From Pseudomonadota bacterium (GTDB taxonomy: Bacteria > Pseudomonadota > Alphaproteobacteria > Rhizobiales > Rhizobiaceae): a DNA stretch of 21,632 bases. The notes beneath the pieces were generated by a model, which did no database searches, had not been told where the DNA came from, and was given only the letters and a program-made list of their open reading frames with translations. Shown one piece after another: positions 6,726 through 15,183 of this stretch. Made by a program: the position numbers and the translations under genes. Numbering within the stretch: the stretch's first letter is position 1; the number at the start of each line of letters is the position of its first letter. The stretch is from assembly GCA_023435335.1 (NCBI GenBank), contig JAEYRU010000103.1, positions 1 to 21,632 of the forward strand, in the 5' to 3' direction.

Positions 6726-7517
6726 CTACGCGCAGACGCGGTTCCTGCCCTGCCGCTTCGCCTGGTAGAGCTGTTTGTCCGCGCGGCGGAAGAACTCGTC
6801 GGCTGTCTCCTTGCCGTCCCATATGGCAAGCCCCACACTCGCGGTGACCCGCAGGCGCGCATTGTCGGTCGTGATCGGGAAGGAGGCGATTTCCTTGCGG
6901 ATGCGCTCCGCCAGCTTGTACAACTGGTCCTCGCTCATATTGGGCGCCACCACCGCGAATTCCTCGCCGCCTAGCCGCGCCACCACGTCGTGGTACCGGG
7001 TCATGTCGCGCAGGCAGTTCGAGACCGTCCGCAGCACCTCGTCGCCGACGTCATGGCCGTGTGTGTCGTTCACCTGCTTGAAGTGGTCCAGGTCGAGGAT
7101 CATCAGCCCGATCGGCTTCTCGATACGCCGGAATTCGAGCAGGTATTCGCGCAGCGCATCGTCGAAATAGCGCCGATTCTGCATCCCGGTCAGCCCGTCG
7201 GTGAGTGCCGCATGCTCCAGCGTCTCGGAGCGCGCGCTCAACGTCTCAGTCATGGCGCGGAGCTTGAACTCCTCTTTCGCCTGGGTGCGGATCAGCGGGT
7301 AGATGAGGAAGATGCCGAAGAACAGGGCGGTCGCAAGAAGCACGCCGGTACCGAACATGAGCTTCGCGACATCGGCCAGGTCTTCGAGTCTCTCGGGCAG
7401 GTAAAGGCTGCGGGCAGCGGCATAAAGGATGCCGTAGGCGTATAGCGTCAGCACGCCCGCCCCCAAAATCAGCGCCATGAAAACGAAGAACGCCGATTCT
7501 GATTTGTGGAATCGCAT
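6726..7517 (-). CDS. Membrane-anchored diguanylate cyclase (GGDEF)
   Basis: A 263-aa enzyme that makes cyclic di-GMP from two GTP at the inner membrane. Two hydrophobic segments (about residues 10-32 and 56-76) flank a short periplasmic or linker stretch. A helical linker (80-105) then leads to the GGDEF domain starting at LTDGLTGMQNRRYF. The active-site motif is GGEEF at 183-187. The inhibitory I-site RYHD (174-177) lies exactly five residues before it, so product feedback is expected. LDLDHFKQVNDTHGHDVGD holds the metal-binding aspartate region. No recognisable sensor domain is present beyond the membrane segments. It lies between the convergent membrane protein gene and miaA on the same strand. 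Confidence 0.93.
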   Translation of the reverse strand: MRFHKSESAFFVFMALILGAGVLTLYAYGILYAAARSLYLPERLEDLADVAKLMFGTGVLLATALFFGIFLIYPLIRTQAKEEFKLRAMTETLSARSETLEHAALTDGLTGMQNRRYFDDALREYLLEFRRIEKPIGLMILDLDHFKQVNDTHGHDVGDEVLRTVSNCLRDMTRYHDVVARLGGEEFAVVAPNMSEDQLYKLAERIRKEIASFPITTDNARLRVTASVGLAIWDGKETADEFFRRADKQLYQAKRQGRNRVCA

Positions 7518-7615
7518 GGATATCTTGTCCGAATGCCCTTGGTCCCTTATGGCACCGCCCCACCTTACGCGAGGTTAATTCCAATGCTTCAAAGCGAAAA
7601 TAACGCTACGTAAGT

Positions 7616-8569
7616 TCAACCTCTGGTAGTTGGTGCCTTTTGCCGCAATTCGTTGGTCAGGACGTCTTCGCCGGAGGCGATCCGCTGCCATTCGGGGCCA
7701 AGCTGATTGCGGAACCACGTGGACTGGCGCTTTGCGTACTGCCGCGTCGCGGTCGCCGCACGTTCGATCGCCTCGGCCATGCTGCTACGACCCGAAATCG
7801 CATCCGTTAGTTCCGGCACCCCGATCGCCTTCATCGCGGGCATCGATGGCGCAAGGCCGAGCGAAAGCAGTTCGCGCACCTCCTCCATAGCGCCGTTCTC
7901 CACCATCCGCTCGAAGCGTGAACGGATGCGGCGGGCGAGTTCTCCGCGATCCGGTTCCAGCACGATGAGCCGCGCGGCGGCGCGGTCCACCAGGGGTCGG
8001 CCGCGCTGCGCCTGCCAAGCGGTTATCGACCGCCCGGATGTCTCGAGCACCTCCAGCGCTCGCACGATCCGCTGCCCGTCACCGGGCCGGATCCGCTGCG
8101 CCGCCTCGGCATCTTCGAGCTGCAACCGCCGGTGCAACTCCCGGGCACCGTCCGCGGCGAGCGCCGCACGCCAGCGGTCGCGTACCTCCGCCGGGATGTC
8201 GGGCATCTGCGACAATCCATCGACGAGCGCCGTGAAATAGAGACCCGTCCCACCGGTGAAGATGGGACGCTGCTCCGCGAATGCACCAGATTCGACGAGG
8301 CACTCCACATCACGCAGCCACTGCCCGGTTGAATAGGATTGCGACGGATGTACATGCCCGTACAGCAGGTGCGGCGCCGCCGACAGTTCGTCCGGGCCTG
8401 GCCGTGCAGTGAGCACCTTCAATACCGAGTAGACCTGCATGGAATCGGCGTTCACGACCGCGCCGCCCAGTTCGCGCGCCAGCCGCAGCGCCAGCCCCGA
8501 CTTGCCGCTCGCCGTCGGCCCGGCTATCAGGACCGCGCCCTTCAGCGCCCTCGCAGCGGAATTTCCCAT
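7616..8569 (-). CDS. miaA: tRNA dimethylallyltransferase
   Basis: A 317-aa enzyme that transfers a dimethylallyl group to N6 of A37 in tRNAs reading UNN codons, the first step towards i6A/ms2i6A. The P-loop GPTASGKS lies at residues 17-24, followed by NADSMQVY (40-47), the tRNA and substrate-binding signature. FTGGTGLYF and the C-terminal RQYAKRQSTWFRNQ are also typical of MiaA. Length is normal. ATG at 8569 has GAGGGAC just upstream; an ATG at 8590 would add seven residues and overlap serB further. The start codon overlaps the serB start on the opposite strand. A weak ribosome-binding element and probably the promoter lie inside serB coding sequence. Confidence 0.96.
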   Translation of the reverse strand: MGNSAARALKGAVLIAGPTASGKSGLALRLARELGGAVVNADSMQVYSVLKVLTARPGPDELSAAPHLLYGHVHPSQSYSTGQWLRDVECLVESGAFAEQRPIFTGGTGLYFTALVDGLSQMPDIPAEVRDRWRAALAADGARELHRRLQLEDAEAAQRIRPGDGQRIVRALEVLETSGRSITAWQAQRGRPLVDRAAARLIVLEPDRGELARRIRSRFERMVENGAMEEVRELLSLGLAPSMPAMKAIGVPELTDAISGRSSMAEAIERAATATRQYAKRQSTWFRNQLGPEWQRIASGEDVLTNELRQKAPTTRG

Positions 8570-9455
8570 GTCCCTCGTCGCCACGCTCATCGTCGATCCC
8601 GCCGCCCCGACCTTGACGGCGCCGCTTGCGAATAAGGCGCGCGATGCCGTCGGCGCAAGCGAAATGGTCTGGCTGGCAGACGGTATCGCATGCGATCTGC
8701 TCCTGCCTGGAGCGCGTGGCGCGGCGGAAGCGGAGGCGGCGCTGCGCGGTGCGTTGGCCGGCGCCCCGGTCGACGTCGCCGTTCAGGATGCGGCCGGCCG
8801 CCGCAAGAAGCTGCTGATTGCCGACATGGATTCCACCATGATCGACCAGGAATGTATCGACGAACTGGCCGACGAGGTCGGCATCAAGGCCGAGGTAGCC
8901 GCCATAACGGCCATGTCGATGAATGGGGAAATCGCCTTCGAGCCGGCCCTACGCCAGCGCGTCGCCCTGCTCAAGGGGTTGGATCAGTCGGTGATCGAGC
9001 GTTTGATCCACGACCGCATCACGCTGGCGGCCGGCGCCCGCGAGCTTGTCGCGACGATGAACCAGGACGGCGCGTATACCGCGCTCGTTTCCGGTGGCTT
9101 CACCGCCTTCACCTCTCGCATCGCGGCCCAGCTGGGCTTCCGCGAACATCGTGCCAACACGCTTGTGATCGGTGCCGGCCGCCTCACCGGCGAGGTGACC
9201 GAGCCCATCCTCGGCCGCGAGGCAAAGGCGACCGCGCTGAAAGAAATCTGCACCAGACTGGGCATCGGCCTCGATGAGGCGATCGCCGTCGGCGACGGCG
9301 CCAACGACCTCGACATGCTGGCGCTCGCCGGCGCCGGTGTCGCCCTTCACGCCAAGCCCACGGTTGCGGCGCAGGCGAGGATTCGCATCGACCACGGCGA
9401 TCTCACCGCACTGCTCTACCTGCAAGGCTATCGACGCGGAGACTTTGCGGCATGA
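8568..9455 (+). CDS. serB: Phosphoserine phosphatase
   Basis: A 295-aa HAD-family phosphatase that makes L-serine from phosphoserine. The nucleophile motif DMDST is at 86-90 (Asp86 nucleophile, Asp88 acid/base). Motif II is VSGGFTAF and the metal motif is GDGANDLDML. The N-terminal about 80 residues form the ACT-like regulatory part found in proteobacterial SerB. The start is ATG at 8568 with GCGGAA upstream; longer in-frame readings from 8439 lie inside miaA and are not needed. The gene is divergent from miaA with overlapping start codons and convergent with degP, separated by a strong terminator. Confidence 0.96.
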   Translation: MSLVATLIVDPAAPTLTAPLANKARDAVGASEMVWLADGIACDLLLPGARGAAEAEAALRGALAGAPVDVAVQDAAGRRKKLLIADMDSTMIDQECIDELADEVGIKAEVAAITAMSMNGEIAFEPALRQRVALLKGLDQSVIERLIHDRITLAAGARELVATMNQDGAYTALVSGGFTAFTSRIAAQLGFREHRANTLVIGAGRLTGEVTEPILGREAKATALKEICTRLGIGLDEAIAVGDGANDLDMLALAGAGVALHAKPTVAAQARIRIDHGDLTALLYLQGYRRGDFAA

Positions 9456-9476
9456 TACCGCTGGTCACGGCACGGA

Positions 9477-9501
9477 AAAGGGCGGTCTGAACGCGCCCTT
9501 T
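9477..9501. terminator. Bidirectional terminator between serB and degP
   Basis: AAAGGGCG (9477-9484) and CGCCCTTT (9494-9501) form a perfect 8-bp stem with a 9-nt loop. On the plus strand it is followed by TCTTCTTC, and on the minus strand the stem ends in TTTTCC. It sits between convergent stops and can serve both genes. Confidence 0.8.
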
Positions 9502-9538
9502 CTTCTTCGCGGTCAATCCCTTATCGCAGGCCGCTGAA

Positions 9539-11050
9539 TCAATTCATCCGCACCGTCTCGAACCTGAGTTCGCCGTTCTTCGACGACAGCATCAGCAGTG
9601 CGTTGCGGCGTCCCTGGCTTCGCAGAGCCGCTATGCGGTCCATGACCTGCGTAGGCGAAGAGACGGATTCCTGCGCGATTTCCGCAATGACGTCGCCCGG
9701 CTGGATGCCTTTCTCGGCCGCTGGCGAATCCGCAGCGACATCCGTGATGACCACGCCGTTTACATCCTTGCCGATGCCGAACTGCGCCCGCGTCTCGTCG
9801 TTCAGTTCGGCGATCGCCATGCCGAGCACGCTCGCGGTGGCTACCGCACCCTGCTCTTCTTCCGGCACGGCGCCGGCTTCGGCGCTGGCCATCTCGCTGT
9901 CTTCGAGCCGGCCCAGCGTCACCTTGACCGTTTGCTCCTCGCCCTTGCGCACGATCAGGACGTCGACTTCCTTGCCGACCGCCGTTTCCGCCACGATGCG
10001 AGGAAGGTCGCGCATCTCGCGTACGTCCTGCCCGTCGAACTTGAGGATGACGTCGCCGGCCTGGATCGTGCCGTCGTCCACCGGCCCGCCCTTCATGATG
10101 CCGGCGATGAGCGCGCCCTTGGCGCCTCCCATGCCCAGGCTTTCGGCGATCTCCGCCGTCACCGGCTGTATGCGCACGCCGAGCCAGCCGCGGCGGGTCT
10201 CGCCGAACTCGCGCAACTGCGCAATCACGTTCATGGCAAGTTTCGAGGGAATCGAGAAACCTATGCCGATCGAGCCGCCCGATGGCGAGATGATGGCCGT
10301 GTTGATGCCTATGACCTCGCCCTGCATGTTGAACAGCGGGCCGCCGGAGTTGCCGCGATTGATCGCGGCGTCGGTCTGGATGAAATCATCATAGGGGCCC
10401 GACTGGATGTCACGGTTGCGCGCTGAAACGATGCCCACCGTCACCGTGCCGCCCAGTCCGAAAGGATTGCCGATCGCCATCACCCAGTCGCCGATGCGTA
10501 TCTTGTCGGAATCGCCGAACTTCGTGTCGACGAGCTTCTTCACGGAGGGGTCGACCTTCAGCAGGGCAAGGTCGGTCTTGGTGTCACGGCCGATCAGTTC
10601 CGCCTTGAGTTTCGAGCCGTCGGGAAAGTTCACCTCGATCTCGTCGGCGTCCGCGATCACGTGATTGTTGGTGACGATAAAGCCCTCCGCGGCGTCGATG
10701 ATGAAGCCCGAGCCCAGCGATTGCATGCGGCGGGGCCCCCCATTGCGGCCCTGCGGTCCCTGGAAGAAGTCGTTGAAGAAATCCTGGAAGGGCGAGCCTT
10801 CCGGCAACTCCGGCATCGGCACGTTGGGCTGCGCGCCCGCGACGTTCTGCGAGGTCGAGATGTTGACCACGGCCCCGAGCAGTCCTTCTGCGAGATCGGC
10901 AACCGAGGCCGGCCCGTTGGTCATCGCCGGCGGTATCTGGACTGTCGGCGCGGGCTGCTGCTGCGCGAAGGCTGGCAAGGCCATCACAGCGGCGCCGGCC
11001 AAGCCCAGTGCGACGCGGCGGGCATCTGCGGAAAGGCGGCGAGTAAGCAT
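9539..11050 (-). CDS. degP: Periplasmic Do-family serine protease (DegP/HtrA/MucD type)
   Basis: A 503-aa secreted protease/chaperone that degrades misfolded envelope proteins. A signal peptide of about 29 residues ends in AFA before QQQ. The trypsin-like domain carries the full triad: His130 in VTNNHV, Asp160 in TKTDLALLK, and Ser235 in NRGNSGGPLF. Two PDZ domains follow (about 285-375 and 405-495, with GWLGVRIQPV and GVVITDVAADSPAAEKGIQPGD). Length and layout match two-PDZ Do proteases. It lies downstream of hflK-hflC-DUF2065 on the same strand, with about 135 nt before its start, so it may also have its own promoter. degP, htrA, degQ and mucD are interchangeable family names here. Confidence 0.95.
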   Translation of the reverse strand: MLTRRLSADARRVALGLAGAAVMALPAFAQQQPAPTVQIPPAMTNGPASVADLAEGLLGAVVNISTSQNVAGAQPNVPMPELPEGSPFQDFFNDFFQGPQGRNGGPRRMQSLGSGFIIDAAEGFIVTNNHVIADADEIEVNFPDGSKLKAELIGRDTKTDLALLKVDPSVKKLVDTKFGDSDKIRIGDWVMAIGNPFGLGGTVTVGIVSARNRDIQSGPYDDFIQTDAAINRGNSGGPLFNMQGEVIGINTAIISPSGGSIGIGFSIPSKLAMNVIAQLREFGETRRGWLGVRIQPVTAEIAESLGMGGAKGALIAGIMKGGPVDDGTIQAGDVILKFDGQDVREMRDLPRIVAETAVGKEVDVLIVRKGEEQTVKVTLGRLEDSEMASAEAGAVPEEEQGAVATASVLGMAIAELNDETRAQFGIGKDVNGVVITDVAADSPAAEKGIQPGDVIAEIAQESVSSPTQVMDRIAALRSQGRRNALLMLSSKNGELRFETVRMN

Positions 11051-11185
11051 CGAGAAGGCAGCTCCCGGGTTCGCGGAGTACGTCTGGCCATCCGCAGGAT
11101 TCTGGCAATGATCTGATTAAATGCGGCTTGATTGCGGCCTTTCCAGAGCGCCGCAATAAAACCTCCGTTATCCGGCGCCGGCTGG

Positions 11186-11371
11186 TCAGGTCCTGACCAG
11201 CCAGACGATGCCGACGCCAACTGCGACCGCGATCAGCCCGCCGATCCGCAGCGCCCCTTCCGGCATTGCGATGACCTCTGCTGCCAGGCGCTTCGCAAAA
11301 GTCGGCATGCCGCCGTAGATCACGCCTTCGAGCACAAGCACCAGCCCGAAGGCGACGAGCAGGTCGGTCAC
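11186..11371 (-). CDS. DUF2065 family small membrane protein
   Basis: A 61-aa protein with two hydrophobic helices (LLVAFGLVLVLEGVIYG and GLIAVAVGVGIVWLV) joined by a short basic loop with PTFAKRLAAEVIAMPEGALR. This is the DUF2065 (YjeT-like) family, which is commonly encoded directly after hflC in proteobacteria. It lies 10 nt downstream of the hflC stop and so almost certainly is in the same operon. Its exact job is unknown. Context suggests a link to the HflKC/FtsH membrane complex. Confidence 0.88.
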   Translation of the reverse strand: MTDLLVAFGLVLVLEGVIYGGMPTFAKRLAAEVIAMPEGALRIGGLIAVAVGVGIVWLVRT

Positions 11372-11381
11372 TGGCGCGACC

Positions 11382-12329
11382 CTATTCGGTCGCGCCGGTC
11401 ACGCTCGGTGCGGCGCCACCGCCTGCCGGCGGCGTCTGCGTCGCCGGCTCGCGGGGCGTCTGCGATCCGAAGAAGCGGAAGAACTCCGAATCCGGCGACA
11501 GGACCATCGATGTCCCTGCTCCCTGCAGTGCCTGCGTATAGGCAGCCATGGACCGGTAGAAGTCGAAGAAGTCCGGATCGCGCGAGAATGCCTCGGCAAA
11601 CACCGCGTTGCGTTCCGCTTCGCCTTCACCGCGCAGGATCTCGGACTCGCGGCGCGCCGCGGCGACGATCTCCACCACCTCGCGGTCGGCGCGGGCACGG
11701 ATGCGCTGCGCCGCCTCGCGGCCGCGCGCCCTCAGCCTTTCGGCCTCGGCAAGGCGCTCGGCCTTCATGCGCTCGTAGGTCTGCTGCGAGACTTCCTGCG
11801 TCAGGTCGGTGCGGCGGATCCTAACGTCGGCGATCTCCAGGCCCAGCGACGTGGCGTCGGGCCGAAGCTGGTCACGAACCTCGCGCATCATGGCGCCCCG
11901 CTCCTCGGAGAGCGCCGCCTCGAAGCCGCGCAGGCCGTAGACCCGGCGCAGGGCAGCGTCGAGACGCGTGCGCAGCCGCTGTTCGGCAAGCGGCACGCTG
12001 CCCGAAACCGCCAGACGGAAGCGGCGCGGATCGGAGATGCGGTAGGCGATGAAGGCATCGACTTCGTAGAAGCGGCCGCCTGACACCTGCACCCGGATGT
12101 CCTCGAGGTCGAAGCGCAGGATGCGGTCCTCGATGATCTGCACGTTGTCGGCCTCAATGAAACCGAACGGCGCCTTGAAGTAGATGCCGGGCTCGGTCTT
12201 GACGTCGACGATCTCGCCGAAGCGCAGCACGATCGCCTGTTCGCGCTCGTTGACGACGAAGATGGACGAATAGCCGAGGAACAGCAGAATCGCGACGACG
12301 ACCGCGATGACGGGAAGACGGTTAGACAT
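11382..12329 (-). CDS. hflC: HflC, SPFH-domain modulator of FtsH protease
   Basis: A 315-aa inner-membrane protein that with HflK forms the large cage around the FtsH protease and limits its access to membrane substrates. One N-terminal transmembrane segment (LPVIAVVVAILLFLGYSSIFVV) is followed by the SPFH/band-7 domain (REQAIVLRFGEIVDV) and a long coiled coil rich in Arg, Glu and Ala. The conserved DPDFFDFYRSMAAY then comes before a Pro/Thr-rich tail. Its ATG overlaps the last base of the hflK TGA (TGATG), so the two are translationally coupled. Confidence 0.96.
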   Translation of the reverse strand: MSNRLPVIAVVVAILLFLGYSSIFVVNEREQAIVLRFGEIVDVKTEPGIYFKAPFGFIEADNVQIIEDRILRFDLEDIRVQVSGGRFYEVDAFIAYRISDPRRFRLAVSGSVPLAEQRLRTRLDAALRRVYGLRGFEAALSEERGAMMREVRDQLRPDATSLGLEIADVRIRRTDLTQEVSQQTYERMKAERLAEAERLRARGREAAQRIRARADREVVEIVAAARRESEILRGEGEAERNAVFAEAFSRDPDFFDFYRSMAAYTQALQGAGTSMVLSPDSEFFRFFGSQTPREPATQTPPAGGGAAPSVTGATE

Positions 12330-13441
12330 CAGTTGCCTCCCTGCGCGTTTTGCGTGCGGCGGTTGTTGAGTTCCGGCAGCGGCAGGTACGGCACCACGCC
12401 CTGCCCGCTCCCCTGTTCTACGATCACCTTGTTCGAGTTCCTCAGCACGTTTTCCATGGTCTCCAGGAACAGGCGCCGGCGGGTCACGTCGGGCGCCTTT
12501 GCGTACTCGTCGTAGACCGACACGAAGCGCTGCGCCTCACCCTGCGCTTCCAGGACGACCCGGTTCTTGTACGCAGCCGCCTCTTCTCGCACCTGCGCCG
12601 CTTCGCCTCGTGCCTGGCCCAGCTGCTGGTTCGAGTACTGGTTCGACTCTTCCACGAAGCGGTCCTCGTCCTGTTCGGCACGCTGCACTTCTTCGAACGC
12701 GTCGGCCACTTCGCGCGGCGGCGCTGCGTCCTCGATCGAGATCGCGTTCAGCGCCAGTCCGGCGCCGTACTCGTCCAGCGTGTTCTGCACGATTTCCCGC
12801 ACCTCTTCGGCAATGCCCTGGCGGTCGTCGCGGAAGATGTCCTGGGCGGGGCGGCGGCCAACGACCTCGCGCACCGCGCTTTCGGCGATCTGGCGCACCA
12901 TCTCGTCCGCGCCGGCCACGTTGAACAGATAGGCCTTCGGATCGGCCACCTGGTAGGCGACCGAGAACTTCACGTCGACGATGTTCTGGTCACCCGAAAG
13001 CATCAGCCCCGAGGACACGTTACCGCGCGCCTCGCCGATATTGACCAGCTTTTCGGCGACGCTCGCCTTCTCGACCGTTTCGACCGGCCAGAAGTGGAAG
13101 TGCAGGCCTGGCTCGGAAATCTCCTCCTTCGGCTTGCCGAAGCGCAGTTCGACCGCGAGCTCGTCCGGCTGGACCGTGTAGATCGCCTGGAAGAGCCACA
13201 GCGCCACGATCGCAAAGGCAATCAGCGCGAACATTGCAGGGCTTGCCCGTCCACCGCCCGGCAGCGCCTGCCTTAGCCGATCCTGGCCGCGGCGGATTAT
13301 ATCCTCGAGGTCGGGCGGCGTGCCCTGCGGGCCGCCGGGGCCGCGCGGGCGCTGTCCCCATGGACCGCCGCCACCGCCGCCGCCATTGTTGCCGCCGCCA
13401 CCGCCCCATGGGCCGCCGCCGGTCTGATTGCTCCAGGGCAT
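12329..13441 (-). CDS. hflK: HflK, SPFH-domain modulator of FtsH protease
   Basis: A 370-aa partner of HflC. The first about 40 residues are an extreme Gly-rich cytosolic tail. A transmembrane segment lies at about 69-89 (MFALIAFAIVALWLFQAIYTV), followed by the band-7 domain (VQPDELAVELRFGKP) and a coiled coil near residues 250-300 (EVQRAEQDEDRFVEESNQ). It ends with the usual YLPLPEL segment. ATG at 13441 has GGAAG 7 nt upstream. It is the first gene of hflK-hflC-DUF2065, and a strong promoter candidate lies about 70-100 nt upstream. Confidence 0.95.
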   Translation of the reverse strand: MPWSNQTGGGPWGGGGGNNGGGGGGGPWGQRPRGPGGPQGTPPDLEDIIRRGQDRLRQALPGGGRASPAMFALIAFAIVALWLFQAIYTVQPDELAVELRFGKPKEEISEPGLHFHFWPVETVEKASVAEKLVNIGEARGNVSSGLMLSGDQNIVDVKFSVAYQVADPKAYLFNVAGADEMVRQIAESAVREVVGRRPAQDIFRDDRQGIAEEVREIVQNTLDEYGAGLALNAISIEDAAPPREVADAFEEVQRAEQDEDRFVEESNQYSNQQLGQARGEAAQVREEAAAYKNRVVLEAQGEAQRFVSVYDEYAKAPDVTRRRLFLETMENVLRNSNKVIVEQGSGQGVVPYLPLPELNNRRTQNAQGGN

Positions 13442-13509
13442 TTGCTTCCTCTTCTCCAGAAACCGTCATTCGAGCCGCGGTCGGACCGGCCGGGCGCGTG
13501 TTCTTGGCA

Positions 13510-13538
13510 CTTATAGGTATGCATTCCGCCGCTTTCAA
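13510..13538 (-). promoter_or_regulatory. hflK promoter, heat-shock (RpoH)-like
   Basis: TTGAAA (13533-13538) is followed by a 17-bp spacer and TATAAG (13510-13515) on the minus strand. Read as an alphaproteobacterial sigma-32 site (CTTG, 17-18 bp, CYTATNTNNG) it gives GTTG, 18 bp and CCTATAAGTG, close to consensus. The predicted start leaves a leader of about 60 nt. It could also be used by the housekeeping sigma factor. Confidence 0.55.
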
Positions 13539-13567
13539 CGCGCGAGCCGCCCCCGGCCCGCGTCAAT

Positions 13568-14104
13568 TCAGCCCTTTTGCGGCTCCGTTCGAGTACGCGG
13601 ACGGTCGCGACGCTCGTAAATGACATATAGCGTGGCGAAATCATCCTTCTCGCCCGCCGGAACCGTTTCTTCGTGAATACTATACCATGTCTGCGGATCG
13701 ATGGGCGGAAATCGCGTATCGCCGTCAATGTCGGCCTGGATATGGGTGATGTAGAGACGCTCGGCCTGGTCCATCACCGCCGAAAAGATCTCGCCGCCGC
13801 CGATCACGCAGATTTCATCGCCACCGGGCGAGTCCGCCGCGATCGCCAGCGCCTTTTCCACCGAGTCGGTAACCACCGCGCCTTCGCCCCGGTATTCCGG
13901 ATCGCGAGTGACGACGATATTGGTGCGCCCCGGCAGTGGGCCGCTCTTGGGAAAGCTCTCCCAGGTCTTGCGGCCCATCACGACAGGGTGCCCCATGGTG
14001 ATCGCCTTGAAGCGCTTCATGTCGGTGGAGAGCCGCCACGGCAGCCCGCCGTCGCGCCCGATAATGCCGTTCCCGGCGATGGCGACAACCAGCGATAGCG
14101 TCAA
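13568..14104 (-). CDS. folA: Dihydrofolate reductase
   Basis: A 178-aa NADPH-dependent enzyme that restores tetrahydrofolate, needed because thymidylate synthase (encoded just upstream) oxidises the folate cofactor. Diagnostic segments are GNGIIGRDGGLPWRL, the MGHPVVMGRKTWESFP cofactor-binding stretch and VIGGGEIF. The length is slightly above the E. coli enzyme (159 aa), with the excess in a charged C-terminal tail (RRDRPRTRTEPQKG). The start appears to be TTG at 14104, overlapping the TGA of the upstream DUF4424 gene by four bases (TTGA), which implies translational coupling. No nearby ATG gives a complete N-terminal strand. Confidence 0.94.
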   Translation of the reverse strand: MTLSLVVAIAGNGIIGRDGGLPWRLSTDMKRFKAITMGHPVVMGRKTWESFPKSGPLPGRTNIVVTRDPEYRGEGAVVTDSVEKALAIAADSPGGDEICVIGGGEIFSAVMDQAERLYITHIQADIDGDTRFPPIDPQTWYSIHEETVPAGEKDDFATLYVIYERRDRPRTRTEPQKG

Positions 14105-15111
14105 TTGCCCATTTCCAGTGGCTGCAGGATGAGGATGTCGAGGTCGCGCTCCGGATAGAAGTTCTCAGCCGTCATCTCGAACGTCGTCGGTCCCGTCTTC
14201 TTCACCCCGGTGCCGCAGAAGCTGACCAGGTTCATCGTCGAGCCCTTGTCAATCGTCAGCCTGAACTTCTCGATGTTCGTCGCCCAGTTGCCGCCGGTCG
14301 TCAGCACATAGGAAATCCAGCTCTCGGTGTAGGCCGGGTTCACGTCGCGCTTCTTGGCCACGGCTGCCTCCACCGCGCGCACAAAGCCGCCGTCCATGCA
14401 GTATTTCGCCTTGTATTCGTTGTAGCGCTGCCCCTTGGCCCTGCCGTCCTCCAGGAAAGTCACATCTACGGTGCCGCCGACGCTCGGCGCGTAGCTGTGC
14501 TTGACCTCGACAGGGCGCCCGGCGGGGAACTTCATCATCCACCAATACGTAGACTTCATTTCCCAGAACGGCGACCAGACCTGCTTCCAGCCTGAACCGT
14601 CGTCGAATTCCTCCAGGATGAGGATGCCCCGCGCATACCAGCTCTCCAGTACGTCGGGCGGCAGCGCTTCGATCGCCTCGCGCGTGCTGTCGAGGTAGGG
14701 CCACAGCGGCACATCGTGCTCTTTCAGCAGTTCCGTGACGTCGACACCCAGCGCAACGGCGCGCTGGTCGAGTTGCGGCTCGATCGAGCTGCCGTCCACT
14801 TCCACGGTGAAGCCGAGGAAATTGTCCGACGACGCCTGGGGCACCGATGTGATCGTGTAGGGATCGGCCTTGATGTTGGGCATCGGGAACGCGACGATCG
14901 TTTCAACGTCCTCTTCGCTGCGGTTGAGGAACCGATACTGGACGCGCACTTCGGTGGGCGAGATGTAGAGGTCCTCGCTTTCCATGGCGACCTGGTCGCT
15001 GCGCATGTAGATCAGCCCGCCGGTGGCGAGCTGCGCCGTGGTATCGTTTGCGGATACGGGCACCGCCGCTCCGGCGGCGATCAGGAACCCCGCTAAAGTC
15101 CTACGAAGCAT
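14101..15111 (-). CDS. Secreted DUF4424 family protein
   Basis: A 336-aa protein with a clear signal peptide (MLRRTLAGFLIAAGAAVPVSA, cleavage before NDTT) and no further membrane segment, so likely periplasmic. The body shows YRFLNRSEEDVETIVAFPMP and a Trp-rich region (EMKSTYWWMMKFPAG), with two cysteines far apart. It matches my recollection of DUF4424, an alphaproteobacterial family without an assigned function. It sits between thyA and folA on the same strand, 72 nt after thyA and overlapping folA by 4 nt, so it is very probably co-transcribed with folA. Nothing in the sequence links it to folate chemistry. Confidence 0.85.
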   Translation of the reverse strand: MLRRTLAGFLIAAGAAVPVSANDTTAQLATGGLIYMRSDQVAMESEDLYISPTEVRVQYRFLNRSEEDVETIVAFPMPNIKADPYTITSVPQASSDNFLGFTVEVDGSSIEPQLDQRAVALGVDVTELLKEHDVPLWPYLDSTREAIEALPPDVLESWYARGILILEEFDDGSGWKQVWSPFWEMKSTYWWMMKFPAGRPVEVKHSYAPSVGGTVDVTFLEDGRAKGQRYNEYKAKYCMDGGFVRAVEAAVAKKRDVNPAYTESWISYVLTTGGNWATNIEKFRLTIDKGSTMNLVSFCGTGVKKTGPTTFEMTAENFYPERDLDILILQPLEMGN

Positions 15112-15183
15112 CCCGGACTTCCCCCCGATCGTATCTGGTCAATAGAGATCACCACAGCTCGCCCGATGTGTCGAGGTTCGGTC

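Noticed and set aside
8439..8567. Longer N-terminus of serB
   Set aside because: The extension lies wholly inside miaA, has no ribosome-binding site and adds a sequence not found in SerB proteins; ATG 8568 fits the family.
11132..11156. TTGCGGC/GCCGCAA hairpin between DUF2065 and degP
   Set aside because: A 7-bp stem with an 11-nt loop but no T tract on the minus strand after it; not supportable as a terminator, and degP may be co-transcribed.
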